NCBI RefSeq assembly: GCF_020740795.1 | Contig: NC_067312.1 | Span: 54,641,905 to 54,705,904 of the forward strand | DNA from: Apus apus | Lineage: Eukaryota > Chordata > Aves > Apodiformes > Apodidae | Direction: 5' to 3' | Length of the DNA stretch: 64,000 bases | Shown here: positions 1 to 10,976 of the stretch, in pieces | Position numbering within the stretch: the first letter of the stretch is position 1 | Layout of the letters: each line of letters starts with the position of its first letter | The notes under the pieces: generated by a model | The model's database searches: none | Told to the model about the DNA's origin: nothing | Seen by the model: only the letters and a program-made list of their open reading frames with translations | Translations under genes and position numbers: made by a program

Positions 1-228
1 GCCAGCACTGAACAAGGACATCCTGCAGGAACCAGGCCTTAAAGAAGCCAATTAATGTGGAGGTTTTAAGGGTGTCTCATGGAAATCACCAACTTGGCCG
101 AGAAGACTTGAGGTCTATACAGATAATTGGACCTAAGGAATGCAGGAGGTGATAAAGAAGAACCAAAATTAAGAAGACTGACAGCTAAACCAGTCTTGGG
201 CAGTTGAAGCTGTAGAAGTTGAGATATT

Positions 229-605
229 GTGTCCTTTAGATGAACTTAACTCATTCTAATGTCATTATAATACTAAAAATCACATTTCCAGCTCAAAAAG
301 ACCCCTGCCCTGGTGAAAACCCTTCCCCTGAGTATATGTGATAGCAGAAATAATGATGTAACCATATTATAACTATATGTAAATGACTAATCAATTGCCA
401 TATGAAGGATGGACTTAGAAGCTTACTAACTTTATGGTTTTGTGTATGAATAGGTAATGCAAAATCTTACTTGGTATGATTGATTTGTGGGAAGGCACTA
501 AGTACCCAGCTTTGTACAAATGTACAATAAATACTGCCTTCTTCCTAAACATAGTCATAGTGTCTTTGTCCACATTTCAGGAGCTATCTTAAAACAGTTA
601 CAACA
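229..605 (+). repeat. Possible solitary LTR or ERV 3' end
   Basis: The segment has an LTR-like plan: a TG start (TGTGTCCTTTAG), a promoter-like AT-rich body, AATAAA at 526-531 followed by CTGCCTTCTTCCTAAAC and a T-rich CTTTGTCC stretch, and a terminal ACAACA. The sequence before it (1-228) could be retroviral interior. No gag or pol reading frame is visible. The call rests on layout alone. Confidence 0.35.
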
Positions 606-2329
606 CCAACAACTCTGCAGTGTTTGCAGGCTTAATTTGCTTTTACCAAGCAGAAGTGTAATCCTAGGGTGATGCCTCAGGTCTAGAGAAGGTGCCCTGA
701 TTCAAAATCTTCTGTGCTACCTGGGCTTTGCAAAATCCCAGATGTCTGGCTCTGATCATACCCCACTTTTATACCAGCTCAGCTTTACAGTCATTGCTCA
801 GCACTCCTCCTTTGCTGCTGAGCAAGATAAGGAGAGCTTGTTTAAATGCACAGGAACAGTGTGCAGCACACACCCCTCTGCCCGGCAGCCAGTGTATTCC
901 CAGCAGCCTTCTCGTGCTTGGCAATCCATACAAACTATTTTCCACTTTAGTCATTCAGAATCAGCAGAGTTAAGAGATAGTAAAAGTATGTGATTTAATA
1001 GAATGACTCAAAAGTGGGAGTGTTTCTTCCTTTCAAGCAGCTTTATATCATGCTGACTCAGCAAAACAAGCCCAATTCAACTGGTTTTTGTGGTTTTTTT
1101 TTTTTGTTGGTTTGTTTTTTTTTCTTCTTATTTAGCAACTTTCTTGAGGATGTTTGTTTTAATGAAAATCCTGTGCTCCAAATCCTGATGCTTATGCTCA
1201 GGTAAGTTCCTGCTGCAGGTGGAGTCATCAACATCAAAAAACAAGTCCCAGTTTCACGAGGCTTGGCACTGAGTTTCTGGGCGTGGAGCTTCCTTGTGCC
1301 TGCAGAGCGTGGCCCATGCAGAGGTGATGCCTCCATGCATGTCTGTCTGTGCATGCGAGTTATCCAGACTGTAGTGGTGTGTGCCACAAATACCCACACT
1401 GCAGGAAAACCCTGGATTTGTGACACTGGACTCAACTCGGGTTTTTTCAGTGGTCACAGCTAGCCCTCATTTACCAGCAGAAAAAATTTCTTATCTGCAG
1501 TGAGATATTCCTTCTTCCTTCTTTACTTTAAAGGCTCCTCAATAACAACCTGTTTGTTACTTGCTTCTTCCCCTGCCTGGTCAATAATAAATTATTCAGA
1601 CCTTTTTTACATTGTGCTCCACTCGACAAATAGGTCAGGATCAGTAAAATAAGACATGATGAGATAGAGAACCTTGCATCAACCCCAGGAAAGTACAGAC
1701 CTGCAGGGAAATATGGCTGATCTTTCTTCCCCATGTTCTGGTTTTGGTTGCTTTAGCACCACTGAAATTCTGTGTGACTGTGACAGCCCAAGAAGTAAGC
1801 TCAGATATTAAAGAAGCCCTTTTCTGAGGGATTTACATTAAAAAGTTTGCAATGCTGACACATGCATCCATAGGCCATCCTGCAGCTGCTCTGATTTTGG
1901 GGAGAGGGTGCACCCCACCAGGGTTCTCAGGCTGGGGGCATCTTGCCCCGTCACCTGGGAGCTAGCTGCACCCAGGGCTTAGCAGGAATAACTCCCAGTT
2001 TCTTGGATGGATTTTTTTCCTAGAGTTCCTCTAATTGCAAGAGGGGTGTCCCAAAGACTCTGGGCTTTTGGCACCAGCCTTTCTGGGTCACATGCTCTCA
2101 CTTGTGCCAAAGCAAGGTGTCCTCCTGACATCCCCCACCAGGCCTGGGACACGGAACTGTGAGGTCTCCGGGTCTGGGGGATCGCTTTCTGCCAAACTGC
2201 AGGCATGTAGGCAGGTTGATAGCTCAGGAGGGCTGGGCTCCTTCAGCTGGGGATCTGCCTATGTCCTCTGACCATGCATACGTGTATGTGTGTGTGTTTG
2301 TGTGTGCATGGGTGTGTAGATGTCATGAT
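606..2329. other. Intergenic DNA with a GT-rich tract
   Basis: No gene recognised. T-runs occur at about 1,096-1,125, and an imperfect (TG)n tract lies at 2,277-2,326. Confidence 0.5.
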
Positions 2330-3125
2330 GGTATGAGCTTCAACAAGGCCAAGTGCTGGGTCCTGCACTTGGGCCACAACAGCCCCAGGCAACGCTCCAG
2401 GCTTGGGGAAGTGTGGCTGGAAAGTGTCTGGCAGAAAAGGACCTGGGGGTTGTAATTGACAAGGGGCTGAATATGAGCCAGCAGTGTGCCCAGGTGGCCA
2501 AGAAAGCCAATGGCACCCTGGCTTGTCTTAGAAATGGTGTGACCAGCAGAAGCAGAGAGGTGATTGTCCCCCTGTCCTCAGCACTGGTGAGGCCACACCT
2601 GGAGTGTTGTGTCCAGCTTTGGACACCTCAATTCAAGAGAGATATTGAGGTGCTGGAGCGAGTACAGAGGAGGGCAATGAAGCTGGTGAAGGGCCTAGAG
2701 AATAAATCTTATTAAGAACAATTGAAGGAGCTGGGGATGGTTAGTTTGAGGAAGAGGAGGCTGAGGGGAGACCTCATCAGTCTCTAAAACTACCTGAAGG
2801 GTCATTGTAGAGAGGTTGGTGCTGGTCTCTTTTCACAGGTGATTAGTGATAGAACAAGAGGGAATGGCTTCAAGCTGCAACACGGGAGGTTTAGTCTGGA
2901 CATTAGGAAAAAAATTTTTCACAGAAAGCGTGGTTAGACACTGGAATAGGCTGCCCAGGGGGGTGGTTGAGTCACCATCCCTGGATGTGTTTAAGGGTCA
3001 TTTGGATGTGGTGTTGGTGGATATGGTTTAAGGGAGAACTTTGTAGAGTAGGGATGATGCTTGGACTGGGTGATCCCAAGGGTCTTTTCCAACCTGAATG
3101 GTTCTATGATTCTGTGATTCTCTGT
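2330..3125 (+). repeat. CR1 LINE, 5'-truncated
   Basis: It starts TTCAACAAGGCCAAGTGCTG and encodes the decayed CR1 ORF2 C-terminus ([35 protein letters not shown] broken into parts, [37 protein letters not shown]) with an internal TAA. It ends in GGTTCTATGATTCTGTGATTC, the CR1 3' octamer repeats. A GT-rich tract (2,277-2,326) sits immediately 5'. Confidence 0.95.
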
Positions 3126-4149
3126 AATCACAAGATTAATTTACATAAAGGAAATTATAAAACTAATCATGGTGCTGGATGGAGAGAGGCCAGAAAGGGC
3201 TTTTTAGACTCCAGCATCATCTCCAGCACTGGCATTATTGTAAGGGGGCTTCCTTCAGTTTGATTGTAAAAGGGAAAGAAAGCTGAATCCAGTACAAGTC
3301 CATTGAAAAGCTGGGATCATTATCTATGAGTGCAGAGCTGGAGTTAAAAAAGCCTGCTCATTGATTAAGGCTGCTGGATGCATGAACAAAATGTCAAGTG
3401 AGCATGAGACGAGCAATGAGAAAGACTCCTTAAATTCATCACTTTCTAATGGGTGAGTTGTGAACTAAAGGATGGAAAATTGCTAACTCTGACTTAGAAG
3501 GCAGAGATGCTTAGTCAATATTTTTGTTTATATTTGGATCTTCAATGTCTTCTTGAGCATGAAATGGGTATTTTCCATGCCATCGTGCACTAGAGGTATT
3601 AAATAGGGGAATACTAAAGGTGAACAACGAATGGACACAAGTTTATCGTTACTAGAAAACTGTTTCTGGCTTCTCCATCTCCAGGTGTTCCTAGAAAGAT
3701 GCTGAAAAACAGGGATGTTTCAAAGAGAGACATAAGAGTGACTTGATGTCTGCAGTAATCCTTTAACCAAGATAGGAGCACAGAAACAAACCTTGAGGTC
3801 TTGCTTCTCGCAGTGGCCAGAGGTGGTTGCAGACAGGTATACATAGTGGACCCTCAGCACGTCAGGGTGGGACTACTCGTGTTGGGAGAGGGGACAGCAC
3901 CAGCCTTTCAGTTATGGGTATTTCTGTGGGTTTCTGTAGGTCCTTGGTGCTGGTGTTGCAACTGAGTGGCAGCTGTGGAAATAATTGTTTCACTACTCTG
4001 CTGGATTGGTTATTGCTGCTTCAGCTGTCACCTGGGAAAAGGCTGGATTCCCGGTACAGCCTAGCCAAGTGCGGGGTGAATCACACACAGAGGCCTCTCC
4101 TTGTTTCAGGAGCGTGGAGGCAGATGAAAAATCAGCCCTAGTAAACTTA
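3126..4149. other. DNA between two opposed CR1 copies
   Basis: 1.0 kb of unique-looking sequence; no gene or repeat recognised. Confidence 0.5.
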
Positions 4150-5215
4150 ATAGAATCGCAAAATCATAGAGTCGTAGAATCATAGGGGTTGGAGGAGACC
4201 TCTGAAGAGTCCAACCTCCCTGCTGCAGCAGGAACACCTAGGGCAAATCACACAGGAACGTGTCCAGACAGTTCTTGAAAGTCATCAGAGAGAGAAACTC
4301 CACAACTTACCTGGGCAGCCTGTTCCAGTGCTCAGTCACCCTCACAGTAAAGAAGTTTTTCCTTATGTTGAGATGGAACTTCCTGTCTTGTAACTTGGTG
4401 ACATTTCCCCTCATCCTATCACAGGGCACTGTTGACAAGAGACTGGCCCGTTCTTGACACCCACCTTTCAGATATTTATAGAGATTAATTAGGTCCCCTC
4501 TTAGTCTTGTCTTCTCCAGACTAAACACCCCCAGGTCTCTCAGCCTTTCCTCATATGACAGATGTTCCAGTCCCTTAATCATCCCTGTAGCCTCCATTGG
4601 ACTCCTTCCGGCATATCCCTCCCTCTTGAACTGGGGAGCCCAGAATTGGACACAATACTCTGCATGTGGTCTTACTAGGATAGAGTAGAGGGGGCAGAGA
4701 ACCTTCCTTGGCCTGCTTGTTCTTAATGCATCCCAAGATACTATTTGCAATTTTGGCCACAAGGGCACATTGCTTTCCCATGGATAACTTGTTGTCCACC
4801 AGGACCCCAAGGTCCTTCTCCATGGGGCTGCTTTCTAGCAGGTCAATCCATAATCTGTATTGGTGCATGGTGTTTTTTCTCCTCAGGTTTGGTACTCTAC
4901 ACTTACTCGTGTTGAACCATATTAGGTTCCTTTCTGCCCAGCTCTCCAGTCTGTCTGGATCTCACTGGCTACTAAACCTTAAGGTGTATCAGCCAATCCT
5001 CCCAGTTTCATATCATCAGAAACTTGCTGAGGATACACTCTGTCCCCTCATCCAGGTCATTGATGAAGATGTTGAACAAGGACTGGACCCAGCACTGATC
5101 CCTGGGGGACTCTACTCTTTATAGGTCTCCAGCTGGACTCTGCACCATTCAGCACCTTCTGGCCTTTATTGTGCAGCCAGTTCTTAATCCTTCTCACTGT
5201 CACTGTCACTCATTT
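4150..5215 (-). repeat. CR1 LINE, 5'-truncated, with reverse-transcriptase remnant
   Basis: Reading the plus strand, it starts with AGAATCGCAAAATCATAGAG and TCGTAGAATCATAGGGGTTGG, the reversed CR1 3' end, and continues for about 1 kb. The minus strand keeps pieces of the CR1 ORF2 C-terminus ([43 protein letters not shown]) split over two frames, so it is dead. It is the longest CR1 in the window. Confidence 0.92.
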
Positions 5216-5258
5216 TTCATCTCCCTCTAGTCTCTTCAGCTCTTGCTCTTTTGCTACC

Positions 5259-5259
5259 A

Positions 5260-5285
<26 letters not shown>
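5259..5285. repeat. A27 homopolymer
   Basis: An uninterrupted run of 27 A just beyond the upstream (5') end of the reversed CR1. Its length in the assembly may be unreliable. Confidence 0.95.
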
Positions 5286-5290
<5 letters not shown>

Positions 5291-5689
5291 CCCCTTCCTT
5301 TTCTGTTGTACAAACCTCACTTTGTGCTAACTTTAAAGATACTTGATAGTGCAAGAAACAGCCACCATCACCCACAGTTACACCATCATTATGTTTTCAT
5401 GTAGTTATCTGATTATGTCTGCCCAATATAGTAACACATCTTTATCCTTCAATGACAAATTCCTTGTAAGCCTGGGTAGCCTTACCCTGTTTGTGCAGGC
5501 ACAAGGCAACAAGGCAGTGCCTTTGTATGAGTAAAACCAAGTTCTGAGAATATTATTTTACCGCTGGATTTATGTTGTGCTCGCTCCTGAGCAAACTCTT
5601 TTTTCTAGCAGAGTGGTGTAAAAAATTGGAAGTCCCAGGAATGAGTTTTCAGGGGTTAAGAGAAGAACAGAGATCACTCACCAAGTACA

Positions 5690-6680
5690 ATCATGGGCAA
5701 ACAGCCTCAACTTGAGGAAATTATTTTATTTATTGCCTGTCAAAAATGAAAGTAGGATGATGAGAAATACAAACAGACCTTAATATATCTTTCCCCAACC
5801 CTCCCTTCTTCCTGGGCTCAGCTTCACTCCTGATTTCTCTACCTGCTCTCCACCAGCAGCATAAGGGGATGGGCAATAGGGGTTGAAGTCAGTTTTTCCT
5901 TGTCTGCCTTTCCTTCCTCCTCACACTCTTCCCCTGCTCTATCATGGAGTCCCTCCCATGGGACACAGTCTTTCACAAACTTCTCCAGCATGAGTCCTTC
6001 CCATGGGCTGCAGTTCTTCACAAACTGCTCCAGCTTGGAACCTTTCCACAGGGTGAAATTCTTCAGGAACAGACGACTCCAGTGTGCCTCCCCCACAGGG
6101 TCACCAGTCTGGTCCGCAAACCTGCTCCTGCCTGGGGTCCTCTCTCCACAGGTCTAGCCAGGAGTTTGCTCTGGTATGGGTTCCCACAGGATCCTGGCTT
6201 CCTGTGGGCACATCCACTGTCTCTGGTGTGGGTCCTTCATGGGCTGCAGGTGGGTATCTGCTCCACCATGGAACTCCATGAACTGCAGGGCAATGGCCTG
6301 CCTCACTATGGTCTTCTCCAGGGGCTGCAGAGGAGTCTCTGCTCTGGATCCTGGAGCACCTCCTCTCCCTCCTTCTTCACTGTCTTTGCTGACTGCAGAG
6401 TTTTTTTCTCTCATATATTCTCACCCCTTTACCAGCTGCTGTTGTGCAGCTTGTGTTTTATCCCCTTCTCAAGTATGTTATTCCCAGAGGAGCTACTACC
6501 ATCATGGATGGGCTCAGCCTTGGCCAGCCTCGGGTCAGACTTGGAGGGGGCTGGAGCTGGCTTTGTCAGGCATGAGGGGAGCTTCCAGCAGCTTCTCACA
6601 GAGGCACCACTGTAGCCTTCGCCCAAAACCAGCAACGACAAACAACACCAACACCAACCTGGCCATACAAACCGAATACA
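5690..6680. repeat. Abundant avian interspersed repeat, ERV/LTR-like
   Basis: A sub-repeat based on CCCATGGGCTGCAG / CTCCAGC..GGGTCC recurs through 5,945-6,340 (for example CTTCTCCAGCATGAGTCCTT, then CCATGGGCTGCAGTTCTTCAC). This is followed by ATCTGCTCCACCATGGAACTC, TTCTTCACTGTCTTTGCTGAC and TCTCACATATTCTCACCCC. I know this as a dispersed sequence common in bird genomes and associate it with endogenous retroviral LTRs, but I cannot name the family. Its long open frames on both strands (up to 226 codons) come from the sub-repeat composition. Strand and exact ends are uncertain. Confidence 0.6.
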
Positions 6681-6859
6681 ACCTGCCAAGAGACCAAAGG
6701 GTGTACAAATCTTTCCTTGCACTCTGGCTAGGGAGGACTTTGCTGAGTGTGGCTGCCAAAAAGACCATTCTGCAAACATCTTACCCATCCCACTCCAGTA
6801 CCTTGGCAGTACTACACATTTTAACTGCTTTTTTGAGTCCCTGTGTCATCCAGTGAGCC

Positions 6860-8269
6860 TCTTGTTCATATCCTCTCTGGCTTAATTAAAAACATGTGGC
6901 AGGTGATTTCTGGAGCATGCCATGACAATAGCTCATCCTCCAGAAACATGGCAGCACGATGGTTATTCTTTTGGCAGGTTTCTGAGCACCAGTGCAGGAA
7001 GGCTAATAAAACTCATGCTGGCAAGTTGTTTGGAGGAAAAAGTACCAGCAGTATATTCATGCACTGAGAGAGTGCTGGTGAACTAGTGCCTCTTCCCAAA
7101 CACACCTTTTTGGTAACAACTGGGCCTGCATTTCATGGCACCCTGTTCTTCCAGTGTTGCCAGTGTAAGACATAAGGGTGGGCACTCTCATTCTCAATAA
7201 ACGAAGCCAAGCAGCTGAACTGCACACTAGATTACCTTGTTTGCAGTGGGCTGTTTCAATCAAGCAGGGGCAGATGAAAAGAAATTGGGGGGAAGAGGTG
7301 GCTGAAAGATGTCTGGAGTCTGCAGCCTGCACCTTCTCACAAACAGAGTGTGCAAGCCTTCCATAGGAAAATGTGTGTTAAAAGGATATCAACAGGCATT
7401 CCTCTTCTAAGGCTGTTTCATTGCAGAATGCCTTGGGCAGGCCCAAAACTTAAATTTGTGCTTTCAGTGCTATTTAGGGATTTATATGCATGCCAAGAAA
7501 AAACAGTTTGTGAAAAGTGCATTTTCCATAGAAAAAACCCCACCAAAAACCAATCTTAAAGAAAAGAGTGGAAAGTCTTTTTGTTTCTTCACTTTTTTTT
7601 CATCTTTAAGATGTGCGTGGTTTCAACACCACAGCCCAAGCAGATCCACTAGCACTCCCAGTCAATATATTGATAGCCTCCTGTATTTGCACCAGTCTTC
7701 ATTTTGAGGTCCAAGCTGCATTTTTGAGCTGGGTGTTAAAAAGCAAGAGCAAGAAATGAGACCTCAGCCAAGAGGAGGAGAGGTGGAACCCACAGCTGTT
7801 AGACATTTACAGGTTATCATGGCATGACAAAATAAATCTTCAAACAGCACAAGAGTTGTCTCAGTCTATCCCAGAACTATTTTTACATACCACTGAAAAT
7901 TTGCAGAGGGCAGGTAACTTACCAGAAGACTGAAAAAGTGCATCATGGCACCTGCAGAGCAATAACGGAAGATTGTAGTACGCCATCCCAGTTTTCTCCT
8001 GTAATGAGGTAAGAGGGGATGCTGACATGCAAGAGCAGGACACTTGGCACATTACTTGGCAATGCCAATGCTTTTCACATCTCTTTTTACACAGTGCTCC
8101 ACAGCATGGTTGAAATGAGATTGCTAGATGTTGGGAGCAGACTGTAGTGCATAGTTGCGTCTGGTGCTAATGGTTTGTGGCCACATTGCAGAGATAGTTT
8201 AAGCTACATTTAGGGTGTTGTTGGTTGGGTTTTTGTTTATTTGTTTGTTTGTTTGTCATTCTGGTCCCT
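6860..8269. other. Intergenic DNA with a (TTTG)n tract at its end
   Basis: No gene recognised. A TTTG microsatellite of about five units lies near 8,236-8,257, and short T-runs occur near 7,600. Confidence 0.5.
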
Positions 8270-8475
8270 CTTGGTATTTCTATTACTGACCTGGGTGCTG
8301 GAATGTGGCATGTGCTTCTGACCTCTGCAAGTGACATTAAACTGGGAGGCACTGCCCTGGAGCACAGGAGTAGGATTGAAAATATTCTTGGTAAGCTGGA
8401 AAGTGGTTTGGAAAATAAAAGGGATTATTCTGAAAAAGGACAGGTGCAAACACTTATCTGTGCAAACAAATCCTT
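8270..8475 (+). repeat. CR1 LINE internal fragment (old)
   Basis: It contains GACATTAAACTGGGAGGCAC, then AGGATTGAAAATATTCTTGG and AAGCTGGAAAGTGGTTTGG, resembling the CR1 ORF2 region that normally reads CAAACTGGGAGG..GACAAGTTGGAAAAGTGG. It is heavily mutated, with no open frame left. It follows a (TTTG)n tract at about 8,236-8,257. Confidence 0.6.
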
Positions 8476-10833
8476 TGCATCCCTACAGCATGTCTGGGAA
8501 ACTTCTTTCCCTTCTGATGGCTGACAAGCTTCTCCTGGGCACAGGGAGTTGAAAATAAAAAGGATAAAACCCAGCCTTATCAGCACAGGACAGGAAAAAA
8601 TGTTCCTTCATACTGCTCACATGTGCCGGTTTTAGATGGCCCAGAGGTCTGAGGCAGGTGGCCCAGACATGAGGGTGCCTGTTGGGGATGCTCAGCTGTG
8701 AAAAGAGGAAAAAAAAGAACATCTTTGGATGTTGAGTTCTTGGGTGCTGCATGGCCCTGAGACCATCTGCTTCTGGAGAAGTGGCCTTGGAGATGGTTGA
8801 ACTTGGCAGTAATCACTGGCAACACAATGACCAGAGATGTTTCCCTTCTCCCCATCTCCTTATCTCTCCTCCTTCCTTTCCACTCCTTTTGTTTCTGTGC
8901 AATTAAAATGAAGACAAACAGGAACAAAAACACCCCAAGGGACTATGAGCAGATACGGTAAAGAGAAGGAACATAGCATAGATTATGAAAGGCTGGAAAG
9001 CAGAGGGAAGGGGCTTGCGGGACTCTTCCTGCTGTGCTACACGGGGCACTGAGGTTTCTAAGTATAAAAGGCTCTTGGCTGCTGCAGAAAGAAAAATAGT
9101 AGAAAGTGTAAAAGTGTATATGCAGCTTATAAGGACAAGATGGCATGTCCAAAACAGGGCTTTCATGCTCTGGGCATGGCAGGCATGGAGGGACCCCAGC
9201 ACTGCAGGCACTGCCAGGTGCAGTTGGGCCTGGACAGAGCTGCAGACTGGGAGTGTGGGTTAGTATTCTGGGGCCCCATTGCTGGTGGGCAATAGTCTTT
9301 CCCACAGTGCAAGCCCCTACACAACTCACACTTTGGTGTAGGTCTGTCCATGCCTGCCTGGCAAAGCCAGCTCATGTTCAAAGCCTGCAGGAAAACCAAT
9401 GGAGGACGAGGGCTTTGGCCAGGTGCACACCACGAGTCCTGGCAGGAGCTTGGGAGCCCCATTCCAGCTCGCTGGGTTGTGGCACAGGCCTGACTATAGG
9501 GATGCACAGCTGCTGGTGTCACATGTGGAAAAGGTCTGGCTGCACAGGAGTGGAGGCTCAAGGGGGAAGAAAAGGAGGAGCAGGATGAAGGCAGCAGAAA
9601 AGACAAAAAAGCTGTATGAGATGTTACAGAGGTGACGAGAAATGCTATGCTGCAGTTATGCATAGCACAGGGAAAGCCAAACTAGGCCTTGGGCATCCCC
9701 TCCTTGGCTGCAAGGGCAGTTCATCTCTGGCATGGACTAATGAGGAGGAGTGGGAAGGGGATTCTGCAGGGAGCAGTGGGACACAGGCAGCAGTTTTGGG
9801 CTCTCAGGAGAGTTGCTGCTCTATGGTGAGATTGAAGGTAGATTCAAGGAATGTGACTAGCTCACATAATTTTATTTGGACGTATCAGTCAGACCACATG
9901 AAATCCTGGCCAAAACATCACAGGGCTGGCAGGGAAAGGGAGTAACCTTCATCTGACTCTTTTGGCCAAGCTGGAGCAGCGTGCACTTGCTTCGCACTTA
10001 CGGTAAAAGCACTCCTTCCTCCCAGAGGATATTTTGAAGGAAGAACATTGAGAAGAGCCTGTTCTAGGAGGAAAACAGCAGCTGAATGTTGGAGTGTTTT
10101 CACCAAGGCTGGAGCAAAAATCCCTCAGAAAAGGTCCCTCAAAGGACTGTTATATCTAAGGCAGCAAAGCTCCCCAGGGTCCCATTTTGGCCTGGGAGGC
10201 CCCAGTCCAGCCCTGATGTCCCTCTTTTGGCCTCTCTGACGTTGACTGCTGGGGCTGCAGGCAGGCTGTTTTACCATCTGCCCTTGGGATACTGCTTTGC
10301 TGGTACCCAACCCAAAACTGCAAGCAAAGGGCTCACACTAGGGGACTGATGCAACCCGCTGTAACCACAGCCTGGCAGCTCCCTGGGGAGCCCCTTTGCA
10401 AACAGTACTCCTGCTGGACGCCTCCCTCCTCTGCACTGGTGAGGGAGCAGTGTATTGCTCAGTGGGGATGCAGGGTCCAGTTCCCCACTGAACATCTCCA
10501 TGAGCAGTGTGGGTGGCTCCTCTGGTTGTGCGCCTGCCAGGCTGGTCTGAGGCAGGAGCTGCACCAGCAGGCACAACACAGGCTACTGGGACCTGGTAGG
10601 CTGATGTGGGGCTGTGTGGCTACTGGCAGTGGCAGCAGAGCTAGAGGCCTTTTCTCCCATCCTGGTTCTAGCAGGTGGGGGTGAGGGTGCCTCCTCCCAG
10701 CAGGTGGGAGTATGCCAGGTTTGACCTGGATCTTTCCAGACAAACCTGAACATCATGAAGTGAACTTCTGACGAAGCTGGCCCCATTTGAGTTTTTTTTA
10801 ATTTTGTCGTGTGTGTTATGGTGCTTTTCTTTT
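8476..10833. other. Intergenic DNA, no gene recognised
   Basis: 2.4 kb with overlapping open frames of 60-166 codons on both strands, none with a recognisable domain. GC-rich composition explains their length. Confidence 0.5.
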
Positions 10834-10976
10834 TCCTCTCCTCTCCTCTCCTCTCCTCTCCTCTCCTCTCCTCTCCTCTCCTCTCCTCTCCTCTCCTCTC
10901 CTCTCCTCTCCTCTCCTCTCCTCTCCTCTCCTCTCCTCTCCTCTCCTCTCCTCCCCCTCTCCCTCTCCCTCTCCCT
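10834..10976 (+). repeat. (CCTCT)n pentanucleotide microsatellite with CCCTCT tail
   Basis: About 24 near-perfect CCTCT units (10,834-10,952) pass into CCCTCT hexamers ending at about 10,976. The purine/pyrimidine strand asymmetry is complete. It produces open frames in several frames on both strands (S-S-P-L-L and G-E-E-R-R repeats) that are not genes. Confidence 0.98.

Noticed and set aside
2353..3031. Possible reverse-transcriptase gene
   Set aside because: It is the C-terminal remnant of a 5'-truncated CR1 with an internal stop, not a host gene.
5900..6856. Two plus-strand open frames of 223-226 codons
   Set aside because: They lie in the ERV/LTR-like repeat, have no start context or domain, and overlap in different frames.
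9145..9663. Overlapping open frames of 147 (+) and 166 (-) codons
   Set aside because: Both come from the same GC-rich stretch; no domain, no homologue recognised.
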